Source: Hyperoodon ampullatus
Taxonomy: Eukaryota > Chordata > Mammalia > Artiodactyla > Ziphiidae
Reading direction: 5' to 3'
Assembly (NCBI GenBank): GCA_949752795.1
Contig: OX457057.1
Span: forward strand, 12,204,632 to 12,268,631
DNA length: 64,000 nt
Positions 48,800 through 60,893 of this stretch are shown piece after piece. Each line of letters begins with the position of its first letter. Positions within the stretch are counted from its first letter, which is position 1. The notes beneath the pieces are model-generated. The model searched no databases, was not told where the DNA came from, and saw nothing but the letters and a program-made list of their open reading frames with translations. Made by a program: the position numbers and the translations under genes.

Positions 48800-49030
48800 A
48801 GCAACACAGTCCTGGGTCAGAACCCCAGCTCTGCCACTGGCCTACTCGGTGCGCTCTTGCACAAGCCATTGGACCCCTCGGAACCTCGGTTTCCTCATCT
48901 ACAAAATGGGGCCAACGACAGCAATGACCTTGCAGGCTTATCTTGAGAGCTAAATGAGATGGTTCTAATTGTAAAACTCCCAGAATAATGCCCATTCGTG
49001 GTGAGCACACAATGAATACCTGTCGTGTGT
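48800..49030 (+). repeat. MIR, sense
   Basis: 'gaaccccagctctgccactg', 'ggtttcctcatctacaaaat' and 'tgagagctaaatgagatggt'. Confidence 0.85.
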
Positions 49031-49419
49031 GTCCCAGAGAGACGGCGTGTTAACCTCACTCCCCAGCACCAAGAACGCTGCATGGACTGAGACCTCCGAG
49101 GCTTAAAGTCCTTTCTGGGATGAGGCTGGGTATAAATAAATAAAGTTTAGAGAATTTAGACAGAATCCTGGGGTGTGGGTCCCCTAGGCAGCCCTAAATA
49201 CTCACTCAGAGAAGATCAGCACCGTCCCTCAGGCTGCAGGGCCCGTGACACCGCATCCACCACGTTTGCCTTTGAAAATCTGGGGCAGTTTTCTCCTGCT
49301 GCTTCTCAGCCCCCTTTTCCTCCTTGGACCAACATTAAAGTGTGCTCACTTGTGGGATGCACTGGGATCCACTGGCCGCCCTGAGGAGGGGCTCCTGACC
49401 CAGAAGGTGTTGACCTGAT

Positions 49420-49830
49420 CAGGGGTTCTCAACATGGGTTCTAAGGATCCCCCTCATCAGAAGCACGTGGGGAGCAGACCAACAGTGCAGACCTGGGCTT
49501 CACCCCAGGCCTGAGGACTCATACTTAGGATTCCCAGATGAAATACAGGACACCCAGTTAAATCTGAATTTCAGATAAGCAACAAATAATTTTTATGTAC
49601 AGGTGTGGGCCAACTATTGCAAGGAAGCACTTATGATAAAAAAATTATTTGGTGTTTATCTGAAATTCAGATTTAACGGACACCCTATAGTTTATTATAT
49701 ATTTAGTTATTCATTTATTTATTTATGCGAAATCTGGCAACCATACACATCCTTCCTGGGAGTAGGGCCTGGGAATATGCATTCTCACAAGCTCCCTGAT
49801 GATTCTGATGCACCACCAATAGGAGGGAAA
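49420..49830 (+). mobile_element. MER5A-like element with an insert
   Basis: 'caggggttctcaacatgggt' and 'caccccaggcctgagga' before, 'ctgggaatatgcattctcac' after. The 200-base middle (49540-49740) contains 'ctgaatttcagataa' and its reverse complement 'ttatctgaaattcag' at 49656, so it is partly inverted-repeat. Confidence 0.6.
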
Positions 49831-49959
49831 CCGAAATTTAGAATCATTTGTATGGAACACTTACAGAATTTTTTAGGGATCAAAGAAAAGGGGATTTCAC
49901 ACTCCCAAGCCTGAAAATCCAAGTTCATGAAGTTTGATTCAATGTGCCCCAACATGTCT

Positions 49960-50060
49960 GATTACCAGAATTTTTCAGGAATGTTCAGTAAATTTACAGG
50001 TTCCCAGGCCCCCTCCCTGGGAAATTCTGACTCTGTGGCTTGCCCGTGGGGAGAAGAAGA
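49960..50060 (-). mobile_element. MER5-like fragment, antisense
   Basis: 'gttcccaggccccctccctg' and 'gaaattctgactctg' loosely fit; weak. Confidence 0.35.
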
Positions 50061-50254
50061 GGGGGAGCAGCAAACAATATCTGCATTTTTTCTTCTTTTT
50101 CCTACAAAGATATTTATTGAAATATTATTTATAGGGGCATGAAATTTGAAATCTAAATTTCCATTCAAAGGGGGCATTGTTTAATAAATTATATTGTTTA
50201 ATATATTCTAAGGAGTTGAATATATTATAAGGAGTTCGTTTATATATGGAATAC

Positions 50255-51110
50255 TCTTCTGCCTTTTTAAAACACAGCTTTATTAAGATATAATTGACAT
50301 GCAATAAACAGCACATGTTTAAAGTCTGTAAGTGGATGGGCTTTGACATATGGGTACACCTGTGAAACCATAGCCACAATCAAGACAGTGAACAGCTCCT
50401 TCATCCTCCAAAGTTTCCTCCGGATCACAGCATGTGTTTGTTTGCTTGCTTGCTCTTAACAGCTTCACTGAAGTACAATTTACATAACAGAAACTTCACC
50501 CATTTTAACTGTCCAATTCAATCAATTTGAATATATTGATGGAGTTGTGCAGCCATCACCACAACCTGCTCTCAGAACATTTTCCTCCATTTCTATCACG
50601 CCAAACCTCGGAGAAACCTTGGAGGTATTTCATTTTGGGGTTTGTTTTTAACTTTTAATTTTCAAAATTATGGTAAAACACACATAAAATTTACCATCTT
50701 AACCATGCTTCAGTGTACAGTTCACAGTGGCATTAAATCTATTCACACTGTTGTGCAGCCATCACCCCCATCCATCTTCAGAACTTTGTTCATCTTCCCA
50801 AACTGAAACTCTATGACCATCACATCAAACCCCCTGCTTCCTTCCTCCCCTCCCACTATGCTTTCTGTGTCTGTGAATTGGACTATTCTAGGTTCCTCAT
50901 ATAAATGGAATCTTACATTGTTTTTCCTTTTGTGACCATCTTATTTCACTTAGTATGATATCCTCATGGTTCATTCCAGTTGAATATTTCATTGTATGGA
51001 TTCACCACATTTTGTTTACCTGTTCATCCATCCATGGCCACTTGGGTTGCTTCCACCTTTTGGCCATTTTGAGTAAGTTTGTTATGAACGTGGGTGTACA
51101 ACTATGGAAT
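50255..51110 (-). mobile_element. Old L1 3' region(s), antisense
   Basis: Three inverted L1 3' segments in a row: 50270 ('gctttattaagatataattg'), 50460 ('cactgaagtacaatttacat') and 50660 ('attatggtaaaacacacata'). Each starts like an L1 3' region, so two or three truncated copies may be stacked. Confidence 0.8.
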
Positions 51111-51224
51111 GTGGACTTTATTTTACAAGGTGCTTCTTATATAATTGTGGGAAAAAGTGATGACGACCTCTAACCTTGAGTAGATAAGACGGAAGAAGAT
51201 GCTTTGTAAGAAGAGAAACCAGGA

Positions 51225-51420
51225 GAGCAGCAGGAGGAATCACTGACGTGAACAGCACTGGGCTAAGCAATTCACCTGCTTTCCCTTATTTCACGCTCAC
51301 AGCAACCTATGAGATGGGTTCTCCCATGATCCCCATTTTACGGACAAGGAATCCGAAACTCAGAGAGGTTAAGTAATTTCCCCAGGGCCACACAGCTAGT
51401 CAGTGCAAATTAAACACTAT
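51225..51420 (-). repeat. MIR, antisense
   Basis: 'ccccattttacggacaagga' and 'agggccacacagctagtcag'. Confidence 0.88.
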
Positions 51421-52205
51421 CCCCACTTGCAGAAAAAAGGAGGGGAGAAATCCATTTAGTCTGATGCTAGCTGGAGCAGTAGCCTTGACTGGTTTTCACA
51501 CCGAGGAAAGCATACTCTCATGGTCACTTGAATATACACGGATTTTTTCAAGTCTTATTCCTACACGCACTTGCACCTTGCTTCATTCCTCGGTTGACTG
51601 CAGGCAGCTGCACAAGTGTTGCCCTGGCCTGTGCCCAGGGCACTTTGCAGGACTCTCCCCAACCCCATCTTCTCAAAAGCACTCTCTGCCGGGGCGTCCC
51701 CAGCTTGAGAAGCTTCCATCCATGACGCTCATATTCATGGAGGGGTCCTTTTCAGCGTCCGTGTGAGGGCGGCCTGTGGACTGACTGGCACCTTCCTACA
51801 AATTCCACTTCCTGATGACCCCAACCTGCTGGCTAGTTAAAAGAAGAGAAAGGAAGAGGGGAAAAAGGGAGAGGTATTGAAGAGCATCTCTCATCAAATA
51901 TTTTGAAGCCCAGTTTTTCTAAAACATTCGTGTCCATGTTGCTTCCAGCATATTCTTGTTTCCAATTGATTTTGGGGTCCCTGGTGAGGGCGCTGTGTTT
52001 CCTCCTTGGATGGAGTTTCCACGGAGGACTGCCCTGATATCATACAGATTAAGTATGATGAGAACTGTTTTTCTCCTGACAAAGTGTTCCCAAATGAAAG
52101 CATTTATTTCAGGTTTTGTGGTGACCCTAACCAATAGAGGAGGGTGTGACAGCATTTTATTGGGGGAGGGGGGTGAGGTGCGGGGCGGTTAGGAATCCAG
52201 ATGTG
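51421..52205. other. Intron 3, nothing recognised
   Basis: Open frames of 65-100 codons at 51464-51766 lack domains; G-rich run at 52160-52190. Confidence 0.35.
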
Positions 52206-52209
52206 TTTG

Positions 52210-52450
52210 CAGATGTCACAGTGGTTAGAGCACGTGCCCTGAGGTCGGGCTGACTCCAGCGCCATCCCATCCCTGCTCTTGACCGGCTTTTATACTGGAC
52301 GTGCACAAATCATCTACCTCTCAGAGCCTCGGTCCCCACTCCTGTAACAATAGTTCCTACCACCTTGAGTGACTGTGGTATTAAGTGGGCAAAGTACGTA
52401 AATTGCTTAGTCCAGCGTCTGGCACCTAATATGCACATGATAACTCTCAG
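52210..52450 (+). repeat. MIR, sense
   Basis: 'gtggttagagcacgtgccct', 'cctctcagagcctcggtccc' and 'cagcgtctggcacctaatat'. Confidence 0.8.
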
Positions 52451-52660
52451 CTTTACAGTCAAGCAAACCAGCATGGAGCAGCCAAGATGCCTCCTTTGTA
52501 AGTGTCCTTTTGGACGGGGAAACCTCCCAAGACCTGCCCCCGCTAGCAGATAAATATATTTGCAGATAAATTACCCACAGAATAACATACAAGATGGAAA
52601 AATATAAAGAAAATCTCTTGTTTGACAAAGTACATTGAAAGCCAGGATGTGCCCAGGACC

Positions 52661-52662
<2 letters not shown>

Positions 52663-52691
<29 letters not shown>

Positions 52692-52883
52692 TGTGTTATG
52701 CGGGCCTCTCACTGTTGCGGCCTCTCCTGTTGCGGAGCACAGGCTCCAGACGTGCAGGCTCAGCGGCCATGGCTCACAGGGCCAGCCGCTCCGCAGCATG
52801 TGGGATCTTCCTGGACCAGGGCACGAACCCGCGTCCCCTGCATCGGTAGGCAGACTCTCAACCACTGCGCCAGCAGGGAAGCC
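52663..52883 (-). repeat. Cetacean tRNA-SINE with 11-base TSD, antisense
   Basis: Duplications 'cccaggaccat' (52652-52662) and 'cccaggactat' (52884-52894), 10 of 11 equal. Long T run of nearly 30. Confidence 0.93.
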
Positions 52884-52899
52884 CCCAGGACTATACTTT

Positions 52900-53750
52900 G
52901 TAAATCATAGCTCTCTCGTCAAAATATTACCTAGGGCTGCTATATTGCACAACTCCAGGGTCACCATTCACAACGTAGTCCATGTGGATGGCTCCCACTG
53001 AAGCTGTGCAGGACATAACCCGCAGGGCCATCTGCAATGCCCTGAAGCAACCGTTGATTAATCCCATAGAGTCTTGGCACCAGGCGTGGGAAATTGAAGT
53101 CCCAGAGTCAAGTGTGCCGCCGTGTTGTGGGTTTTGTGTGTTGTTGCCTTTACTCATGCTTTCTGAGCTCTGGGAAAGGAGGTGTGGAAACAAGCTGTGC
53201 TAGTCACAGTGGCGCCGTTCCTACAAGGCAGCTGAGTGAGGAAACCCACGTCACCGGTATGTATCAATCATGTCTTTCTCTGTTCTGAAATACGGCAAAA
53301 CTGATGGAAATGGCCAGAATGAAAAAGGAAGCCAGGCGCCACAAATGACGTGCCGAGTTGTTCCATGAGGGGGTTGACAGCTCCTTGGCGGCAGCCCCCA
53401 TCCCCATGATTGCCTGTGTCTGGTCTTCCCTGTAGCCTGCTCTGCCCTGTTCCCAGTCCAGCCAGACTCTCCCACGTGGCTCCTGGATACTGTCTTCTGT
53501 CCCTTCAATGTCATGACGTCCTGTCTTGCGAGAAGAGCGCCCTCTGTCGGCCAATATTCCTTGCTGCTTTAATGGGGAAGCTCTGTAGAACACAATCGAG
53601 AAAGCAAGGTCTTTGGAGTTGGATGGAGCCAAGTTGAAATGCCAGCTGCAACTGACCTTACCTTTCTGAGCTTCAATTTCCAATGTCTGCCAAGGAGCTA
53701 CTCATTAATCCCAGGTCCCCTTTCCCCCTTCAGTTGTTTTTATAGAGGTC
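52900..53750. other. Intron 3, nothing recognised
   Basis: Low-repeat; a 139-codon minus frame (53264-53683) lacks domains. Confidence 0.35.
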
Positions 53751-53754
53751 CCTG

Positions 53755-53870
53755 GGACCACCCCTATCATGGCATAAACTGAGGCTCGGAGAGCTTCAGT
53801 GACTTCCCCAAGGTTAGGCATCAGTCCTATAGATCCAGAGCCAGGATTAAAAGCCAGCTCTGTGGAGTCC
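53755..53870 (-). repeat. MIR fragment, antisense
   Basis: 'aaactgaggctcggagagct' and 'gagccaggattaaaagccag'. Confidence 0.65.
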
Positions 53871-54096
53871 CTTGGAGGCTTTTCCTAATAGCACGAAGCA
53901 TCGTGCGGCCATGAGAGCCCAGGCAGGTCCATCACCGCCCAGTGGTTAAGGAAGGTCTTGCAATTCCCAGTCCAACCTGCAATTTCACACGCTGACAGGG
54001 GATGATTCATTATGTGGGTAAAAACGAAGGCCACTGATAATAGAAGAAAATGCATTTTCAGTTATCTGGCTTCCTTGCTTGTTTGGCTCCACTAAC

Positions 54097-54208
54097 TTTT
54101 TTTTTGGCTGCACCAACGCAGGATCTTAGCTCCTCAACCAGGGATCAAACCTGCACCCCCTGCATTGGAAGCATGGAGTGTTAACCACTGGACGGCCAGG
54201 GAAGTCCA
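54097..54208 (-). repeat. Short cetartiodactyl tRNA-SINE with 13-base TSD, antisense
   Basis: Duplications 'tggctccactaac' (54084-54096) and 'tggctctactaac' (54209-54221), 12 of 13 equal. Confidence 0.92.
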
Positions 54209-54221
54209 TGGCTCTACTAAC

Positions 54222-54590
54222 TTTTTTTTCTTTAATTATTTTATTTATTTTATTTATTTATTTTTGGTTGCGTTGGGTCTTCGTTGATGCGCGCGGGCTT
54301 TCTCTTGTTGCGGCGAGTGGGGGCTACCCTTCGTTGCAGTGCGCGGGTTTCTCATTGCGGTGGCGTCTCTTGTTGTGGAACATAGGTTCTAGGCGCATGG
54401 GCTTCAGTAGTTGTGGCACGCGGGCTCAGTAGTTGTGGCTCGCGGGCTCTAGAGCACAGGCTCAGTAGTTGTGGCCCATGGGCTTAGTTGCTCCGCGGCA
54501 TGTGGGATCTTCCTGGACCAGGGCTCGAATCCCTGTCCCCTGCATTGGCAGGCGGATTCTTAACCACTGTACCCCCAGGGAAGTCCACCC
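54222..54590 (-). repeat. Long cetacean tRNA-SINE at the same target, antisense
   Basis: Begins immediately after the right duplication of the previous SINE and is followed by 'cactaactcttt', a third copy of the target core. Confidence 0.92.
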
Positions 54591-54689
54591 ACTAACTCTT
54601 TACCAGGGATATTGCTGCCGTTCCTGGACAAATTCAGTTGCCCCTTTCTTCTTCTTTTTTGACGATGATGATCATACCTGATGGCTAAT

Positions 54690-54900
54690 GTTTTATGCTC
54701 ATTTATGATGGACCAGGAAGTGTTCCCAGCATTTCACATGCACTGTCTCACCCACTTCTCACAGACTAAGAAATGGCTGTTATCATCCCTATGTCTTACA
54801 GACAAGGCACAGAAATAACACACTCGTCAGGGTCCCAGAGCAGGAGCAGAGCAGGGAGACGGACCAGAGTCTGTGCGACGCCGGATCCCAAGTTCTTAAC
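54690..54900 (-). repeat. MIR, antisense
   Basis: 'cccagcatttcacatgcact', 'cagacaaggcacagaaataa' and 'cgtcagggtcccagagcagg'. Confidence 0.65.
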
Positions 54901-55110
54901 CAGAGGTCGTCACAGTATGGCCCAGGGCCAAGGGCGGGCCATCGCCTGCTTTTGTAAAGTTTCCTGGGAACACAGCCATCCCATTCATTTCAGTAGTGCC
55001 TGTGTTGTCTGCTACAACGGCAGAGTAAGCTGGGCAGATCCTATGGCCCACAGGGCTGGAAATGTTGACTGTCTGGCTCTACAGAAAACGTTTACCAGCC
55101 TCTGCTTGTA
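54901..55110 (+). mobile_element. hAT-like non-autonomous DNA transposon, family not certain
   Basis: 'atggcccagggccaagggcg', 'gggaacacagccatcccatt', 'ctacaacggcagagtaagct' and the end 'aaaacgtttaccagcctctg' follow a known repeat that lacks coding capacity. Confidence 0.5.
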
Positions 55111-55512
55111 ACACTATGCTGTACTGCCTCTTTCATTTGACTTGGTTTCTAAAAGAAGAACTTAAAATAGAGGGGGGAGCTGGGGAGAAAGAACTCACTC
55201 AGATTGAGCCTTACTGTGTGCCAGGAAATGTGCTGGTTAATAGCTTAAGTTTACTGAGGAATAAGAAAAAACAGACAAGCTGGAAAAATGAATTTTGAAC
55301 AGTCTTTTCAATACCTCTTTAAAAAAGAGCTGGAAATATGTGGTTCTAAGTATACATACACATATATATGCATTTGCAAATATAGTAAATATAATTACAT
55401 TGACATGGATCTGATAAATATACTAGACATTAACATATTATATATACAACAGATGCATATTACACATTTTACCTGTTTCTTCAACTGGAAAGTTTTCTTT
55501 TAAAACTGTGGA
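55111..55512. other. Intron 3, AT-rich, nothing recognised
   Basis: A (CA/TA)-rich patch lies at 55350-55450. Confidence 0.35.
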
Positions 55513-55641
55513 CTGTTGGGAATTCCCTGGTGGTCCAGTGGTTAGGACTCAGTGCTCTCACTGCTGAGGGCCTGGGTTCAATTCCTGGTCAGGTAACTAA
55601 GATCCCACAAGTGCACGGCGAGGCCAAAAAACTAAATAAAT
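55513..55641 (+). repeat. Short cetartiodactyl tRNA-SINE with TSD
   Basis: Head 'ggaattccctggtggtccag', tail 'aactaaataaataa'. Duplications 'aaaactgtgga' (55502-55512) and 'aaaactatgga' (55642-55652). Confidence 0.92.
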
Positions 55642-55954
55642 AAAACTATGGAATGTCTTCCGTGAGTCACTTTTGAAGCAGAAATTTGGGATTTGTAGTC
55701 TGAAGCCTGCTGTAGCTAGAGAACTATTTATCTATCAAAGTTTCTCTAAGCAGCGTTTTACTGCTTGTCTTATGATTGGTTCCTTGGTCCTAAATCATTC
55801 TTAGCTGAAGATGCTGCTTTACTTTTATAAGTTTAAAGGTAAATTTGGTGCATGATGACAGTCTGGTGGGTTTTGTTTGAGCATGTCCTAACCTTTAAAA
55901 CAACTTTCACTCTGAGTACATAGTGATGCTTATGCTAAAGTCTCAATAAGAATA
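55642..55954. other. Intron 3, nothing recognised
   Basis: No supported feature. Confidence 0.3.
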
Positions 55955-56510
55955 CTGTCCAGGAAATTTGATTGTTTGCAAGTGTCAGAAAACCAACTAA
56001 AACTAGCAAAGGCAAAAAAAAAAAAAAAAAAAGCTCATGGAACTGAAAAGGCCAAAAGCTGCAGCTTAGGCCCAGCTGGATCCAGGCGCCCAAATCATGG
56101 TCAGGAATCTGACTCTTTCTTCCCTGTTAGCTTCCCAATCTCAGACAGACTCTTGCCTCACCTGTAGGAAAGTGGCCACCAGCAGCCCCAGCATCCTACA
56201 AAGTAGCAGTTCCAGGGAAAGAGCCAGCATCTTCATTGACAGTGGCTTGGATCACGTGGCTTCCCCTGAACCAATCACTGAGGCCAGGGGCAAGGAATGC
56301 TCCGATTGGCCAGGCCTGGGTTATGGTCTCACCCCTGGGGTGGAAGGGTCAGAGTTCTATGGACTCAGGATTGTCAGGGAAAGGGTGTCTTCCCTGCAAA
56401 AAAATTAAGGTGCCCATCCAGAAGATGGAAGAAATGGATGCGGGAGAGGCAAAAACAAAGAAGATGTCCATGACATTAGGAAGCATTCCTATTGCCTAAG
56501 TGGAGCCTTC
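55955..56510 (+). repeat. Old repeat with paired 'ccaatcact' / 'gattggccagg' motifs
   Basis: Order: 'aaaccaactaaaactagcaa', poly(A) patch, 'ctgaaccaatcactgaggcc', 'gctccgattggccaggcctg', 'aagaagatgtcca'. The same family seems to recur at 61235-62480. No family name assigned. Confidence 0.5.
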
Positions 56511-57248
56511 CTAACGGGATTTGCCACTAGGGATCTGGGGGGAGGAAAATGACGAATAATCCACTTTTCCATTGGAAAAGTCCCAGGCCAGTCTCCAAGG
56601 AAGCAGAGTTGCTCATTTCTCTCCTGTGGTGAACAGGTGTGATGAGAAGCTCAGAGTCGGGGCCTTAGTTGTCCAGCCCCAAGAAGGGTGGCATTTCCAC
56701 GTTCCTGGGACCTCTAAATAGGGCCCGTTCTTGAGGGCGATGTGGCTTTACTGTACCGGGGTTGAGAAGCCGGCAACTGAGTGAATGACCAGAGAGCATG
56801 GTGCCCTTCAGAACAAAGCCTCTTTCTGGTCAAGCTTTGTCATCTCCTACCTGACTTTGTAGGATTTCCTCTACCCTGTGCTCTTACAGGTTCTGTGGGG
56901 ACTTACTGATGTGATGAGAACTCCTGAGGCTGGGTGTTTTATATTAAAGGCGATTTCCCGAGACCAGTGAAGTGGAGGGCACGGGGCAGCAGACAGCCTC
57001 AGGCTCGGCCTCCGAAGCAAGAACTCACACACAAGGACCCCTGAGGCTGTGTTGTCACCAGATGTCTACAGGCGATGCAGATGACATCGGGGGAGGTGGA
57101 GACGGGTGCACGGGCTGAACCCTTAGCATCCTGCTGAGACAGAACCCGGACCCGGCCAGGAACCGGGCCGCGTCCTGCTTCCTCTGGCAGACCACACCCT
57201 TTGTTACCAAATCAGAACCACGTTGCTCCTTCTCTGAGCTTAGTTGAT
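56511..57248. other. Intron 3, nothing recognised
   Basis: No supported feature. Confidence 0.35.
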
Positions 57249-57249
57249 G

Positions 57250-57277
57250 ATCATTCATTCATTCATTCATTCATTCC
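57250..57277. repeat. (ATTC)n tetranucleotide run
   Basis: Seven near-perfect units, possibly left from an L2 end, which carries 'ttcattcattca'. Confidence 0.9.
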
Positions 57278-58239
57278 GTCTCTCTATCTGGCAAGACCGA
57301 ATTGAAGCAGGCCAAGTCTAGGGGTAGCAAAAGCTATTTGCAAAAATCCGGCTGTTTTCTCATTAGATTCTATTTCCCATTTTATGGACTGACCAGGAAG
57401 CTGATTAGAACTTGAAAGGAAAGGAAAATCCATAAGATTGAAGATTTACAAGAAAATGGGAAAATTAGATGGGCCAGATCTCCTTTAACACCGCTGGGAA
57501 AAACCCAAACGAATGGCTTTTCTGAACAGCTCAAAGGGACTTAATTCTTTTAAGTTCCAAAACCTAAAAATAATGTATAACTTGGCGGTTCTGTGTTCTA
57601 AACGTATAACCCTGATTTCTCACACTGAAACCCCGTACGTAATTTACTCTTTTCTTGGGGACTTAGAATTATTACCCGTCTCTGAGTTACGGTGACACCC
57701 CGGGAGCTGTTGCGATAAAGGCCATTTGTCCTGGCACCATGTAGCACCCTCTCCTGGCTTCTGAGATCTACTGGCCATGTTTTCTAGTCTCCATTCTGTC
57801 TTCCCAGGTCCATGGCTCCTCCATGCTGCGGTCAGTGTGCCTGCTCGCCACCATCACCCCTACCCCCCAGGCCCTTCCAGACCACGGGAATTAAGCTCCA
57901 CATCTATGTATGTTAAATTCTTCTGTTAGGAAGCCAGTCTCTTCTCCCTCCTTTATGTATTTACTCACTAATGTATCTATGTCAGTATGGACCCATGTAT
58001 ACTGATTTTACACTTTGAGTTATAATCCAATACTCATTAACTATTTCTTCGCTGAAATTCTTCCAGCCTTGGCCACTGGCAGCTCTTTCAGGTTGGTTGC
58101 TGTGTCCTTGAGCATCTCCCCACCTTTTCGTTTTGGGCACTTCCTTACTCTCTGCTGTTACAAGATGCTCCAGGCTTAGCATGTATTTTCCCCATCCCAG
58201 CCCCAGAATCAAAGTGCTTTTTATTTACACTAAGTTTGC
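57278..58239. other. Intron 3, nothing recognised
   Basis: No supported feature. Confidence 0.35.
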
Positions 58240-58312
58240 CAATCGTTCACCTCAGTCAGCGAACACCTACCATGAGTAGCAGGCACTCTGCTGGGTGCCA
58301 GCACAGCCAGCG
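58240..58312 (-). repeat. L2 3' fragment, antisense
   Basis: 'gcgaacacctaccatgagta' and 'ggcactctgctgggtgccag'. Confidence 0.6.
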
Positions 58313-59570
58313 ATTGGCTGGTAAATATTTAATGACCAGCTCTCTGGAAAAAGTAAAGTACATGGATGCATAGCATAAGGTTTACTGATATAAAGAATGT
58401 GTAGGACACTCTTTCCATGTAACAAGAAATACAGTACTCTTTCTTGTAAATTCTCTATAGCCAGCTGAGTCTCACAGAATGCTTTCCTTGACTTTAGCTG
58501 AACTCTTGTATCCATAGCCAATTTCTCATTGCAGTTGACGAATGAGAGAGTTCCCAACCTGTGCACTGGTGGGTATTTTTGGGTACTTTGGATTTATGAA
58601 TAATACAAGTGAAAAAAGAAAGATGTTAGAACTTCACATGTTCATCAGTGACATGAGTGACTTTGTTGCTGCATCAGATAATACTTTTCAAATACTGGAA
58701 GAACGTTTCCCCAATTTTTTGCTCTATTCATAACATAATGGCTAAGACACAACATGCTTTTGTATAATCTGCATTGTTAACATTTTCTCCATTACTGTCT
58801 TAAGTCTAGGCAATCAACAAAACAAACAAACAAACAAAATCAAGCTCTACATGAACCACCATTATTAAACCTATTTATAAAATTTTTAAAAATCAAGCCC
58901 TGATTTATAGCATTTCCTGATTTCTATGGTGTAATACGCCCTCCACGGTCAATTTCAAGCTCCCAATGACACATCCCTGAATACAGAGATGGAAAGAGTG
59001 GTGTGGTAACACATCACTGTGTAGCATTTCCAACAGACACATATAGTAGAGTGAAATAACCTCAAGAGCATAGGTAATAATAAAATAGAGTAAAATGATT
59101 AGGAAGGGGTGAGTTTTAAGTTTGTATCACCTTTGTTTCTGATATAATTTAATTGTAAATTTATCTAAGTTAATTCTTATTAATGGCTGTGTTTATCAAC
59201 CAGTTGGCAAAATTCCTGGACATTTAACAATCGGTTCTCTGGGCGGGTACCAGGTAGCCACAGCACTCCTCTGGTACAGCAGTAAACATACCACAGGTCT
59301 TCCCGGATGGAGGCTGGTGTCCTCTGAGCTGCTTCCAGGGCGTGGCATGTACCAGGTGAATAACACTTCCATAAGACAGTTGTCAGTGTTCCTAGAAAAT
59401 CCCATTTCTAAGTAGCCCATGTGATGTCTTGTGGTTTTTCACACCATCTAATGTTCATTTCCTTTTTTTAACTTGGAAAATATCCTATTATTCACTAACC
59501 AATCATCTAAGATCCGTTTGTGAATATGGAAAACAGGTAATAAATCATGACTTCGAGTAACCTGGAAGTC
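58313..59570. other. Intron 3, nothing recognised
   Basis: Short (AAAC)n run at 58818-58838; no supported feature. Confidence 0.35.
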
Positions 59571-59574
59571 CTAA

Positions 59575-59795
59575 GAACACAGGTATTGGAGTCAAATAGT
59601 GTCACCATTTCCTGGCTGTGAGACCTTGGGCAAGTCATTTAACCTCTCTGAGCTTCAGTTTCTTAATCCACACAATGAGGGGTAAAATGCCTCCTGCAAG
59701 ATTATTCTGGAGATCAGATGAGATGGCATGCATTAAGTGCCCAGCACAGTCTGTGGCACATCTGTGGCTTCTCTACACAGTGGCTCATAGTCGTT
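59575..59795 (+). repeat. MIR, sense
   Basis: 'gagaccttgggcaagtcatt', 'ctctgagcttcagtttctta' and 'agtgcccagcacagtctgtg'. Confidence 0.88.
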
Positions 59796-60149
59796 GTATT
59801 GTCCATAATTACTTACAAATGGCAGAGCGCATAACAAGCTCTCCAAGGGCAAGGTCTAAGTTTCCACCTTCTCTGCAGGCTCCAGGGCTTCCTGGCAGAA
59901 TTCATGTGTATTGTAGGCACTCGATGTGCAAACTACCTTGAATTTTTTTTAGGGTGTCCCATTCAACTTACACTCTTTACAGGGTTAGAAGCAGATATTG
60001 GAGAAATAACACAAAGAACAAGTAGATAATTTGAAAAAAAATGGATAGTGATTTCTTGAGTAAATCATTGACCTTTGTTTATTAAAGCTAATATAAGTTC
60101 AGCCGTGGATGTGGTCATGGTTAATCCAGGTGGTTGACAACGTGCTATT

Positions 60150-60353
60150 TTTTTCTTTTTTCGGTATGCGGGCCTCTCACTGTTGTGGCCTCTCCCATTG
60201 TGGAGCACAGGCTCCGGACGCTCAGGCTCAGCGGCCAGGTCTCACGGGCCTAGCCGCTCTGCGACATGTGGGATCTTCCCAGACTGGGACATGAACCCAT
60301 GTCCCCTGCATCGGCAGGCAGACTCTCAACCACTGCACCACCAGGGAAGGCCC
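60150..60353 (-). repeat. Cetacean tRNA-SINE, antisense
   Basis: 'tcggtatgcgggcctctcac' start after a short T-rich tail and 'caccaccagggaaggccc' end. Confidence 0.9.
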
Positions 60354-60530
60354 AACCTGGTATTTTAAAGGTAGTATAGAAAAGAAATCAGGAGTATAAC
60401 ATATGCTACCTCAAAAACAGAACAAAAAACCCAACCATGGCAACACACCATATGGTCAGAGAACAGACACAAAGAAAGAGAAAAGGCATTAGCGTGTATT
60501 TTTAAACTAAAGTATCTAAAAATAGACTTG

Positions 60531-60893
60531 AAGACTTCCCTGGTGACACAGTGCATAAGAATCCACCTGCCAGTGCAGGGGACACAGGTTCGAGCCCTGG
60601 TCTGGGAAGATCCCACATGTCGCCCGGAGCAACTAAGCCCGTGCGCCACAACTACTGAGCCTGTGCTCTAGAGCCCATGTGCCACAACTGCTGAGCCCAT
60701 GTGCCCCAGCTACTGCAGCCCATGCGCCTAGAGCCCACACTCTGAAACAAGAGAAGCCACCACAAGGAGAAGCCCCTGCACCACAACGAAGAGTAGCCCC
60801 CTGCTCGCCGCAACTAAAGAAAGCCTGCACGGAGCAACGAAAACCCAACACAGCCAAAAGTAAATAGAATTAAATCTAAAATAAATAAATAAT
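60531..60893 (+). repeat. Long cetacean tRNA-SINE with 13-base TSD
   Basis: Duplications 'aaaaatagacttg' (60518-60530) and 'aaaaacagacttg' (60894-60906). The body has two tandem 'ccacaact(a/g)ctgagccc' units. The previous SINE, inverted, lies 180 bases to the left. Confidence 0.93.
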
